Shown: positions 1 to 6,528, numbered from the stretch's first letter. The stretch: DNA of 7,492 nt from Cytophagales bacterium (GCA_029940715.1 JAPYTU010000011.1:22232-29723); one strand, 5' to 3'. Notes: generated by a model not told the origin, from the sequence alone. Numbers and translations: made by a program.

Positions 1-800
1 ATCAATCAATAATTTATGATCCACCAAGACAGTTAGATTTTGATTTTGGTGTAGGCGCATATTATGGTTTAGATCAATCTCCAGAATTTCAACAAATTAA
101 TTTTTCGGAAGAATATAATGCAAACATTTTTTACAATTTACACACATCTTTAACTTTTAAAAATCTTAAAAGATCTGTGGGTGCAGTGGATGGTGAGAAA
201 GGAATTAATGCATCACTAAACCTTGCATCTTCAATTACTGAAGGAAAATTTTATCCAAAAATATATGGTAATTTTGATATAGGATTACCATTACCTGTCA
301 ATCATACATCACTATGGTTTAGAAATTCTTTAGGAAATTCTTTTAGTAATAAGTATAACCCATTTACTAGATTTGGTTTTGCATCTTTTGGTAATAATTA
401 CATTGATTATTTATCATCCAAAATGTATAGAAGTACTTTTTCATTTCCAGGAGTTAGTTATGATTCTCATAAAATTTTGATTGCAAAAAGTTTTTTTAAA
501 TCGATGGTAGAGTTAGTGTTACCTCCTATAAGGTATAGAAAGGTAGGATTTTTTAATTTCTTTGCAACATATTCTAGTCCTTCAATATTTGCTGGAGTTT
601 TATTCTCTAATGATTATAATGAATATTATTCTGATCCTAATATAAAAGAATCTTTTTCAAATATAGGAATTCAATTAGATACTAAATTGGTTATGTTTTC
701 TCATCTTTCTGCTACTTTTTCATTTGGTTGGGCACGAGCATTTGATAATAATGTAGATAACACATCATATGATGAATGGATGATCTCATTAAAATTTTAA
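1..800 (+). CDS. C-terminal beta-barrel of a TolB-like / surface-antigen outer-membrane protein (5' partial)
   Basis: The reading frame is open from the first complete codon at base 3 to the TAA at 798-800, so this is the last 265 residues of a gene that begins upstream. The GTG at 177 is an internal valine codon, not a start. The fragment is a run of alternating polar/hydrophobic, aromatic-rich strands ending in a terminal Phe (SLKF), the usual C-terminal signature of barrels inserted by the BAM machinery. Fragment residues 124-136 (FGFASFGNNYIDY), 142-151 (YRSTFSFPGV) and 169-184 (VELVLPPIRYRKVGFF) resemble, from memory, the conserved barrel end of long Bacteroidota proteins with an N-terminal TolB/WD40-like propeller and a C-terminal surface-antigen-like barrel. 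The propeller part, if present, lies outside the window. Substrate and role are unknown. The PrsW gene follows after 20 bases on the same strand, so they may be co-transcribed. Outer-membrane barrel is fairly sure; the exact family is less so. Confidence 0.72.
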   Translation, partial: QSIIYDPPRQLDFDFGVGAYYGLDQSPEFQQINFSEEYNANIFYNLHTSLTFKNLKRSVGAVDGEKGINASLNLASSITEGKFYPKIYGNFDIGLPLPVNHTSLWFRNSLGNSFSNKYNPFTRFGFASFGNNYIDYLSSKMYRSTFSFPGVSYDSHKILIAKSFFKSMVELVLPPIRYRKVGFFNFFATYSSPSIFAGVLFSNDYNEYYSDPNIKESFSNIGIQLDTKLVMFSHLSATFSFGWARAFDNNVDNTSYDEWMISLKF

Positions 801-820
801 TTTTCAAAAATTAATCACCT

Positions 821-1594
821 ATGGATAAAATAATAAAATCTAGTATTATTGGTTCTTTGTTGATAACAGGTCTTTATTTAGTTTTATTTTATCCTCTGAT
901 ACTTATTAACAGATTCGATTGGTATGATTTATTATTAGTTATGCTTTCAATATCTCCTGGAATTTTTATCATGATTTTAATTTATAATTTAGATGAGTAT
1001 GATAAAGAGCCGTTATGGTTACTTGCCATTAGTTTTATTTTAGGGGCTATTAATTTGCATTGGGGTGTTGAATTTCTTGAGTATGTATTTAGCTTTATTA
1101 ATATAGAGAATAATTTTATTAGAATAGGGGAAGAAGCATTAACTGTTGCTGTAACCGAAGAACTATTAAAATTTTTTGTTGTTATTTTAATAATATATCC
1201 AAACAAATATTTTGATGAACCTTTTGATGGGATCGTTTATTCAGTATTTGTTGGTATGGGATTTGCAACAGCAGAAAATTTAACTTATGTACTACAGGGA
1301 GGTGCTTCCCTTGCTTTTTTTAGAATGGTTTCTGCAGTTCCTGCTCATTTTGTATTTGCAGTTATTATGGGTTATTATTTAGGAATAGCAAAGTCTAGAA
1401 GAAAAAATCAAATTTATTATATATGCTTATCAATAATTGCTCCTATTTTTTGTCATGCATTATATGATTATTTTTTATTTTTAGATTTTGTGCCAGGCTT
1501 GTGGATAGGCGGTTTTGTTACACTTTATATTGCATTTATTTTTGCAAAAAAAGCAATTGCTGAACATCTAGAATCTTCTCCTTTTAAAAAATAA
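821..1594 (+). CDS. prsW: PrsW-family intramembrane metalloprotease
   Basis: A 257-residue polytopic membrane protein with about seven to eight hydrophobic segments. It carries the PrsW/CPBP-type signature: an acidic loop with D61-K-E-P64 after the second helix, the E-E-x-x-K motif at 113-117 (EELLK), the G-x-G-F-A-x-x-E-N motif at 145-153 (E152), a helix with H176 (PAHFVFA) and a final H212 (CHALYD). The glutamates and histidines are the expected zinc ligands and catalytic residues. Family members cleave substrates within or beside the membrane; Bacillus PrsW starts degradation of the anti-sigma factor RsiW. No anti-sigma gene is visible here, so the substrate is unknown. The ATG at 821 gives a natural short cytoplasmic N-terminus; no Shine-Dalgarno precedes it. 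Length and motifs are complete, with no sign of damage. It sits 20 bases after the barrel gene, suggesting an envelope context. Family call is strong; the symbol is by family only. Confidence 0.9.
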   Translation: MDKIIKSSIIGSLLITGLYLVLFYPLILINRFDWYDLLLVMLSISPGIFIMILIYNLDEYDKEPLWLLAISFILGAINLHWGVEFLEYVFSFINIENNFIRIGEEALTVAVTEELLKFFVVILIIYPNKYFDEPFDGIVYSVFVGMGFATAENLTYVLQGGASLAFFRMVSAVPAHFVFAVIMGYYLGIAKSRRKNQIYYICLSIIAPIFCHALYDYFLFLDFVPGLWIGGFVTLYIAFIFAKKAIAEHLESSPFKK

Positions 1595-1601
1595 TTATTT
1601 C

Positions 1602-1616
1602 ATTTCAAATTGAAAT
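1602..1616. repeat. Inverted repeat after the protease gene
   Basis: ATTTCAA and TTGAAAT form perfect 7-base arms around a single A, beginning 8 bases after the protease stop codon. As RNA it could fold only as a 5-base stem with a 5-base loop, which is weak for a terminator. As DNA it has the shape of a dimeric operator. Either role is a guess. Confidence 0.3.
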
Positions 1617-1652
1617 ATTATTTTATTCATGTGAATATTAATATTTTTATAG

Positions 1653-1671
1653 TATCTAGATTAATTAGATA
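1653..1671. repeat. Inverted repeat upstream of the small-gene pair
   Basis: TATCTA and TAGATA are perfect 6-base arms separated by 7 bases and end 25 bases before the ATG of the 76-residue protein. The position suits an operator or a leader hairpin. The arms resemble the AATCTA/TAGATT hairpin at the other end of the same gene pair (2260-2275), but chance similarity in such A/T-rich DNA is quite possible. Confidence 0.25.
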
Positions 1672-1696
1672 ATTTTATTAGTAAAAATATACAGAT

Positions 1697-1927
1697 ATGA
1701 AAAATTACATGAACTTTAAAAATTTGACTTTTATTGGATTATTATTTTTAGCTTTTCAAAATTATAAAACAAGAAATACCTTAAATGAACTAAAAGCTAA
1801 AATTGAATATTCACATTTTGAATTAAATGAAATAAAAAAAGAAGCTGTTGAAGCAAATAAGTATGCTAAATCTGCAAATACTATTGCATTTCAAATTCAG
1901 TCATCTATTATTAAGGAAAATAAATAA
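1697..1927 (+). CDS. Small membrane-anchored coiled-coil protein, unknown function
   Basis: I do not recognise this 76-residue protein. Residues 8-21 (KNLTFIGLLFLAFQ) form a short hydrophobic segment, probably a single membrane anchor or uncleaved signal. The remainder (about 25-75) is a charged, Leu/Ile/Ala-spaced helix rich in Glu and Lys that looks like a coiled coil. There is no Cys lipobox. The ATG at 1697 is taken as the start; a second ATG at 1709 is possible and would shorten the N-terminus by four residues without losing the anchor. The stop codon is separated by one base from the ATG of the exported repeat protein downstream, so the two are very likely co-transcribed and may be translationally coupled. 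This arrangement is the main reason to believe the gene is real. An adaptor or scaffold for the next protein is conceivable but unproven. Confidence 0.65.
   Translation: MKNYMNFKNLTFIGLLFLAFQNYKTRNTLNELKAKIEYSHFELNEIKKEAVEANKYAKSANTIAFQIQSSIIKENK
1913..1918 (+). promoter_or_regulatory. Shine-Dalgarno-like AAGGAA for the septoil-knot gene
   Basis: AAGGAA lies inside the last codons of the 76-residue gene, 10 bases before the ATG at 1929. It is the only purine-rich, SD-like site I see immediately before any start in this window; the other starts have plain A/T leaders, as is usual in Bacteroidota. It supports 1929 rather than the in-frame ATG at 1848 as the true start of the next gene. Confidence 0.35.
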
Positions 1928-1928
1928 T

Positions 1929-2261
1929 ATGAAATTCAATATTTATATAATATTTATTTTTTTTTCTTTTAGTGGATATTCTCAAAAGATATATTCTTCA
2001 CAGTATGAGTATCAAGCAGATGTAAAAGTTTTTGTTGTAGATGAAATGTATCAGGCTGATTTAAAGGTTTTTAAGGTTAAACATGAATATCAAACAAAGG
2101 GAAATATTGGGTTATGGTTTTTTACTGATAATAGTTATGAATCAGATAAGAAAATTTATTTTGTAGATTATGAGTATCAGGCTGATTTGAAAATTTATAT
2201 GGTAAAGTATGGTTATCAGGCAGGATGGAAAAATAAAGAAAAAATATACTTATTATTATAA
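1929..2261 (+). CDS. Exported septoil-knot (DUF6150-type) repeat protein
   Basis: A 110-residue protein with a signal peptide at about 1-18 (hydrophobic core IYIIFIFFSFSG, likely cleavage before Q19), so the mature form is about 92 residues. It consists of six copies of a Tyr-Gln-Ala-Asp type motif followed by a short beta strand (LKVF, KIYFV, LKIYMV) at Y28, Y41, Y54, Y70, Y83 and Y96, spaced 13, 13, 16, 13 and 13 residues. The C-terminal YQAGWKNK is typical, from memory, of the Bacteroidota DUF6150 family, now described as the 7(1) septoil knot domain because predicted structures thread a 7_1 knot. Biological role is unknown in the family. The start at 1929 is chosen because it begins exactly at the signal peptide and follows the preceding stop by one base; an upstream in-frame ATG at 1848 would bury the signal. 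The stop lies 7 bases from the convergent hydrolase gene. Confidence 0.82.
   Translation: MKFNIYIIFIFFSFSGYSQKIYSSQYEYQADVKVFVVDEMYQADLKVFKVKHEYQTKGNIGLWFFTDNSYESDKKIYFVDYEYQADLKIYMVKYGYQAGWKNKEKIYLLL
2010..2225 (+). repeat. Six-copy YQAD peptide repeat within the septoil-knot gene
   Basis: Repeat copies begin at 2010, 2049, 2088, 2136, 2175 and 2214. The outer spacings are 39 bases and the central one is 48, owing to a three-residue insertion around GNIGLW. At DNA level TATCAGGCTGATTT is identical at 2049-2062 and 2175-2188, 126 bases apart, which suggests relatively recent internal duplication or strong codon constraint. Confidence 0.75.
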
Positions 2262-2275
2262 TCTATTTTTAGATT
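2260..2275. terminator. Possible bidirectional hairpin spanning both convergent stop codons
   Basis: AATCTA and TAGATT pair perfectly around TTTT. The element covers the end of the septoil-knot gene's stop (2259-2261) and the hydrolase gene's stop (2269-2271, minus strand), and T-rich stretches follow on both sides within about 20 bases. The stem is A/T-rich and weak, so it may contribute little on its own; position is the main argument. Confidence 0.3.
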
Positions 2276-4071
2276 CCCCAGTTTTTTAGGTTGTTATTTT
2301 TTGGAGCTGTTTTTTTGAGTCTATCTCTAATTTTAGGAATATACATAGTATTATACCTTAGTCTAGAAATTTGATTTGGATTTTCTTGATCACCATTCCA
2401 ACAGTGCTCTGCCATATTTCCATAGTCCACTTCTCCATTATAATATGGATTAGTAGTTGATTCAAGGAATTCTTCAGTTAATACAACTGCATTATTTAAA
2501 TAGTAGTTATCCATATCTCCACAATAAATATTTATTTTTCCTTCTAAGTCTTTTCCTATTTTATCCCAATCTCTTTTCATTATATAATTCAAATCATAAT
2601 TTTCTTTCCAATATTCCGCAACTTCTTTATCAATTTTTCCAGTTTTTCTATCCCAAATTGGTTTTGGGTAACCATCTTTCCCAGTTGGTGAGTATACTGC
2701 CTGCCAAATATCCCATTGATCTCCTGATCTCCCTTTAGATCCAAGTGCTGATTCACGTTGGTTTATTTGAATTAGATGATTTTTAATTATACCTTTCCCA
2801 TCTCTCATACCTGCTCTAAGTGTTTTTCTATTGTTTCCTTCATGATAATACGCATTGTCATCTTCATATAAGTTTATTACTGTATACGCTCTAAAATCAA
2901 TGGGATCTGGGCATGCAGCAAAGCAGCCGTTATATTCATTAGGGTAGAAGACTTGAACGGCTAATGATTCCCATCCTCCAGTTGATCCACCATATAGAAA
3001 TCTTCCCCAACCTTCTCCTACACCATTAAATAATTGTTCTATATGTGGTATTAATTCATAAGTTATGGCATCACCATATGGACCCAAATTAGCAGAATTT
3101 ACAGCATATGAATCATCATAATATGGGTTTTGATGTTGTATTTCAATAGCAATAAATCTTGGAAAATCATTACTTATCCAATTCTTATAAAGATCATAAG
3201 CTTCTTTTTGCTGAATATATTTATAACCGGTTATCCCAAATCTTGAATTATAGATTGTATCTTCTTTTGGAGCTGTTGGTTGGGTTGTTTTAAACCCGCC
3301 AAATGTATAAGGAAAATGTCCATGAAATATCATCAGAGGGTACCTTGTTTTAGATTTTTTATCAAATCCATGTGGAACAAGAACATTTGCTTGTAAGTAC
3401 ATGTCTCTACCCCAAAATTTAGAAAGCATCTCACTTTTGATTTTAATATGTTTTATATATTCAGTGTCTTTAGCAGGTTCGATTGGAGGTATTTCGTTTT
3501 CAAGAGTAATATTTATAGTTCCTGATTTGTTAATTTTTACTTTTTTTGGTGTACTATAAAGATTTTTTGGACTAATGTTCCATTTCTGACCTTCTCCTTG
3601 ATCCATTGGTAATTTAACTGTATATCCAGTTGATAAATTAAAGGTTTCATATTTGTGAAGTAGTGCTTGCACATAATATTCACCTTCTTGAATATCATTT
3701 ATTGATTTAATGGGATAGCCAAAAGCTTCAGCATCAATTATTATTTTTTCACTAGAATTCCATGAGTTTACATCTACTCCAAAAATCATTTGGGTATTAT
3801 GATTGTCATTTATTTGAAATCTAGGTTCAGAATAATTATTATTACTAATCATGAGCAGAACTCTTCCATCAAACCCATTCTCTTGAAATTTATCAGAATA
3901 ATTTATTTCAAATTTTACTTTATTATCATTACTGCTTTTATAGTGGTTAAAAAAAAGAAATAATAGACAAGTAAAAATTATTCCTTTTATAAAAGCCCAC
4001 CACATACCTTGGTATGGTGTTAGTCCAAAAAATTTCAATTTTTTATCAACAAATCTTTTATGCCAATTCAT
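2269..4071 (-). CDS. Membrane-anchored periplasmic alpha/beta hydrolase (putative esterase)
   Basis: A 600-residue protein with three parts. Residues 1-25 are basic and cytoplasmic, and 26-42 form one membrane helix; the charge pattern puts the rest in the periplasm. Residues about 50-195 form a beta-rich domain. Residues about 205-590 are an esterase-D/enterochelin-esterase-like alpha/beta hydrolase: an HGH turn at 250-252, the nucleophile elbow G-G-S-T-G-G-W at 361-367 (S363), a candidate acid in GDMDNYY (D519 or D521) and a candidate base H556 in AEHCWNG. CPDPIDFR at 387-394 and the stretch QWDIWQAVYSP (452-462) are, from memory, hallmarks of a conserved but uncharacterised hydrolase family in environmental bacteria. 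The enzyme probably cleaves an ester or similar bond; substrate unknown. Its ATG is two bases after the receptor's stop codon, so the two should be co-expressed and the receptor's ligand is the best substrate guess. The gene appears intact. Confidence 0.8.
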   Translation of the reverse strand: MNWHKRFVDKKLKFFGLTPYQGMWWAFIKGIIFTCLLFLFFNHYKSSNDNKVKFEINYSDKFQENGFDGRVLLMISNNNYSEPRFQINDNHNTQMIFGVDVNSWNSSEKIIIDAEAFGYPIKSINDIQEGEYYVQALLHKYETFNLSTGYTVKLPMDQGEGQKWNISPKNLYSTPKKVKINKSGTINITLENEIPPIEPAKDTEYIKHIKIKSEMLSKFWGRDMYLQANVLVPHGFDKKSKTRYPLMIFHGHFPYTFGGFKTTQPTAPKEDTIYNSRFGITGYKYIQQKEAYDLYKNWISNDFPRFIAIEIQHQNPYYDDSYAVNSANLGPYGDAITYELIPHIEQLFNGVGEGWGRFLYGGSTGGWESLAVQVFYPNEYNGCFAACPDPIDFRAYTVINLYEDDNAYYHEGNNRKTLRAGMRDGKGIIKNHLIQINQRESALGSKGRSGDQWDIWQAVYSPTGKDGYPKPIWDRKTGKIDKEVAEYWKENYDLNYIMKRDWDKIGKDLEGKINIYCGDMDNYYLNNAVVLTEEFLESTTNPYYNGEVDYGNMAEHCWNGDQENPNQISRLRYNTMYIPKIRDRLKKTAPKNNNLKNWGI

Positions 4072-4073
4072 AT

Positions 4074-6314
4074 TTATATATTAATATTTAAAGATATGAA
4101 ATAATTTCTAGGAAGACCAGGGTAGTAATATCTTGGTTGCCCACCTCCAAATCCTTTTGCATTTATAACTATACCAGATGCATATTTTTTATTTAATAAA
4201 TTATTAATTCCTGAGCTAATTATAAATTTTATATTATTAAAATTAATATTTTTATAAGCTTTAAAGTTGATAATGGAATACTTATTGTTAAAAAGTGTGT
4301 TTCCATCGTTCATGGGTATTTTTCCGACTCCATTAATAGAAATTATGGATGTAAAATTATTGAATCTAAATTTTAGATGACTTGAATATGTGTAGGAGGG
4401 GACTCCTGTTAATAAGTTATTAGAGAAATCTATTCCTAGATTATTAAAATCAAGAAATTTATACCAATTTTTAAAAAAATTAGATTCTAAAGTAATTTCA
4501 TTATCTGAGTTAGGTTTATAAATTAACAGATTAAACTGACCTTCAATTCCTGGGTGTGAAGTTTTACCAGCATTTATTCCAACAAAAGTATCAAACGATG
4601 TTCTTTGTGCAACTAATAAATTTTTTATGTCCATATAATAGAGACTTATGTTATATGATAAAATATTATTTTTATTTCTACCTATTAATCCAATTTCATA
4701 ATTCCATCCTGTTTCTGGTTTTATATTAGGATTAACTAACCCATCTCCATCTAATGTCTCATTAATATTAGGTGATGAATATCCATGACTTATGTTAATG
4801 TAAATTGATTGGTTATTTAATTTTTGGTTTAATGAAATCCTAGGAGATAAGATATTGCCATATGAATAATTTTGTGAAATCAATGGATCAATAACTATAT
4901 GTAATAATTTCCATGAATATTTTATTTTATTGGAACTAATACCAAATTGTATACTTGTATTTTTATTATTGAATGTATAGTTGGTTTGAGTGAAAAAACT
5001 TATGTTGTATCTTTTTTCTTCCTGATTATTAATTGTTACTTCATTCAATGTACCGTAAAATCTATAGGTTTCCCATTTGTAATTTTCTTTGGAATAATCA
5101 ATACCTAAATTAATAATAAAATTATTTTTTGAAATTGTACTTATATGTCTTATTCCATTTGTATTGCTATCTTCAATTAAATAATTAAAAGGTCTATTTT
5201 CATTCGATTTAAATTTTTTATAGTAGAAACTAGATTTAGTTGAATATATTTTTGAATTAGTCTCTAGAGTTAATCCGGAAAGATTTTTATTATATTCTTC
5301 TCCTCCATTTATACTTGCCCAACTATATGCAGCAGATGAAGGATTATTTGCATAATTATCATAACTTAATGAAGATGGTATTAGAGCATTTAATTTAATG
5401 TTATTTTGTATGTAACTTATTGAAATATTTTTTTTCAGCTTATAACTAATTTCTCCAAATAATCTTAAATTATTATAAGTGTTATTATCTCTATATCCAT
5501 TACTTTTTAGTTTTTCTATTTCAATATATGATGTTAGGTTATTGTAATTTTTGTGAAAAGAAATTCTATTTTGATAAGTTCCAAATGATTTAACTGAATT
5601 AAATATTGTTAAGTTATCATTTTCTAGGTTACTATTGGTTTTTAAATAAATACTTCCCCCTAGTCCAGATCCATAGATGCTTGAGTTTGGACCTTTTGTT
5701 ATTTCAATTTGATCAAAAATATTTATTCCAATATCTTCAATTGATATCTCTCCAATCCCATTACTTAAAGGTATATTATTAATAAATGCTTTTATTTTAT
5801 TTGTGGTATATGGTGATCTTGATCCTAATCCTCTGATTATAATTCTGTTGGTGTTTAAGCTAGCAGAATGAACAAATATTCCAGGTATCTCATTTAAGCT
5901 TTTACCAATAAATTCTCCCTCTAATTTTTTTAATTCTAAATTATTAATTGTTGAAATAGATATTGAAGATAAATTTAATTTTTTTCTATTAATATCTGAC
6001 ATAATTACAACTTGGTCTAGTAAAAAGCCCTTATTTGTTAGTTCAATCTGAAAATAATCTTTGTGTGATTTTATTTCAATTTGTTTGCTGAAATATATAT
6101 CGTCTTTAAAAATTATTATTGCAGGATAATTAATAATTTTAAATTTAAATTCTCCTTTAATATCCGTAAAAAAGGACTTCTTATTATAAATAATTTCGAT
6201 GTTCTCAATAGGTAGTTTATGAATTTTTTCTATAACGATTCCTTTAATAGTTTGTGAATATGATGTTAGAAAAAAAAATAAAAAAAAAGCAGTAAAAAAT
6301 GATTTTAAATTCAT
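4074..6314 (-). CDS. TonB-dependent outer-membrane receptor with carboxypeptidase-regulatory-like domain
   Basis: A 746-residue receptor. It has a signal peptide at 1-20 (cleavage before Q21), a carboxypeptidase-regulatory-like beta domain at about 21-95, a TonB-box-like segment at 99-107 (LDQVVIMSD), a plug domain at about 112-227 with N141-E-I-P-G, R161-G-L-G and the K-G-P-N-S-S-I-Y-G stretch at 207-215, and a barrel at about 235-746. The barrel includes the TonB-receptor signature NPNIKPETGWNYEIG at 528-542 and SHPGIEG at 586-592. It imports a ligand using TonB-ExbBD energy. There is no SusD gene next to it, and the plug resembles FecA/iron-complex type receptors more than SusC, so a siderophore or other small ligand is favoured; this is inference. 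The start overlaps the stop of the 62-residue gene by ATGA, and the hydrolase follows after two bases. The signal-peptide codons contain two runs of nine T. Confidence 0.93.
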   Translation of the reverse strand: MNLKSFFTAFFLFFFLTSYSQTIKGIVIEKIHKLPIENIEIIYNKKSFFTDIKGEFKFKIINYPAIIIFKDDIYFSKQIEIKSHKDYFQIELTNKGFLLDQVVIMSDINRKKLNLSSISISTINNLELKKLEGEFIGKSLNEIPGIFVHSASLNTNRIIIRGLGSRSPYTTNKIKAFINNIPLSNGIGEISIEDIGINIFDQIEITKGPNSSIYGSGLGGSIYLKTNSNLENDNLTIFNSVKSFGTYQNRISFHKNYNNLTSYIEIEKLKSNGYRDNNTYNNLRLFGEISYKLKKNISISYIQNNIKLNALIPSSLSYDNYANNPSSAAYSWASINGGEEYNKNLSGLTLETNSKIYSTKSSFYYKKFKSNENRPFNYLIEDSNTNGIRHISTISKNNFIINLGIDYSKENYKWETYRFYGTLNEVTINNQEEKRYNISFFTQTNYTFNNKNTSIQFGISSNKIKYSWKLLHIVIDPLISQNYSYGNILSPRISLNQKLNNQSIYINISHGYSSPNINETLDGDGLVNPNIKPETGWNYEIGLIGRNKNNILSYNISLYYMDIKNLLVAQRTSFDTFVGINAGKTSHPGIEGQFNLLIYKPNSDNEITLESNFFKNWYKFLDFNNLGIDFSNNLLTGVPSYTYSSHLKFRFNNFTSIISINGVGKIPMNDGNTLFNNKYSIINFKAYKNINFNNIKFIISSGINNLLNKKYASGIVINAKGFGGGQPRYYYPGLPRNYFISLNINI

Positions 6315-6499
6315 TGAAATTTATAGTAGACTGAAAAAAATATAACTACAATTACAATTATAATTCCTATATATTTAAATGTTTTAAATATTTTAAGTAA
6401 TAAAACGTTTTCAGTCATATTTGCAAAAGCTCCTAAGGAAAAATATATCATCCAAACTAATAGTATTATTCCTATTGTGGTTGGAAAATTGATATTCAT
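6311..6499 (-). CDS. Small two-helix membrane protein, first gene of the receptor operon
   Basis: I do not recognise this 62-residue protein. It has two hydrophobic helices, at about 8-27 and 41-59, joined by a loop containing KIFKTFK. By the positive-inside rule the loop would be cytoplasmic and both termini periplasmic. There are no Cys, His clusters or other motifs that suggest chemistry. Its TGA overlaps the receptor ATG as ATGA, the classical form of translational coupling, which argues strongly that this is a real gene. Possible roles are an accessory to transport or simply a conserved leader gene. Small two-helix proteins like this are hard to assign without homologues. Confidence 0.7.
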   Translation of the reverse strand: MNINFPTTIGIILLVWMIYFSLGAFANMTENVLLLKIFKTFKYIGIIIVIVVIFFSVYYKFQ

Positions 6500-6528
6500 A
6501 ATTTTTTTTTGATAAATTTAACAATCTT
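6500..6528. promoter_or_regulatory. 29-base divergent intergenic region with T9 tract
   Basis: The start codons of the leftward receptor operon and the rightward lipoprotein gene are only 29 bases apart. Two conventional promoters cannot fit side by side, so at least one core promoter must overlap the other gene's 5' end, or transcripts are nearly leaderless. The gap contains a run of nine T at 6502-6510 followed by GATAAATTTA. I could not find a convincing -33/-7 pair on either strand. Confidence 0.35.

Larger units (their letters stand above)
1595..1696. other. Intergenic gap with short inverted repeats
   Basis: This 102-base gap is the longest non-coding stretch in the window and probably holds both the end of the upstream transcript and the promoter for the small-gene pair. 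It is almost pure A/T. Four short palindromic elements are visible: 7-base arms around one base at 1602-1616, 6-base arms around two bases at 1624-1637, a perfect 12-base AATATTAATATT at 1634-1645, and 6-base arms around a 7-base loop at 1653-1671. None has a GC-rich stem. I could not find a convincing Bacteroidota promoter (TTG at -33 with TAnnTTTG at -7). A/T-rich DNA produces such repeats by chance, so function is unproven. Confidence 0.5.

Noticed and set aside
177..179. GTG as the start of a complete 207-residue protein
   Set aside because: The same frame stays open to the window edge and the upstream codons continue the barrel-like pattern, so the gene is 5' truncated.
982..1206. 74-codon minus-strand open frame
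   Set aside because: It lies wholly inside the protease gene, antisense to conserved motifs (EELLK and the acidic loop), with no recognisable protein features.
1848..1928. Upstream in-frame ATG extending the septoil-knot protein to 137 residues
   Set aside because: The extension lies inside the 76-residue gene and would put 27 residues before a well-formed signal peptide; the ATG at 1929 has an SD-like AAGGAA.
2010..2225. CRISPR-like regularly spaced repeats
   Set aside because: The periodicity is a protein repeat in frame within a signal-peptide gene; units are diverged and there are no spacers.
2457..2738. 93-codon plus-strand open frame
   Set aside because: It is antisense to the conserved C-terminal part of the hydrolase; its Leu/Phe/Tyr-rich composition is what A/T-rich antisense DNA gives by chance.
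4074..6314. SusC-type polysaccharide utilisation locus
   Set aside because: No SusD gene and no glycoside hydrolase are nearby, and the receptor is shorter than typical SusC (about 1000 residues).
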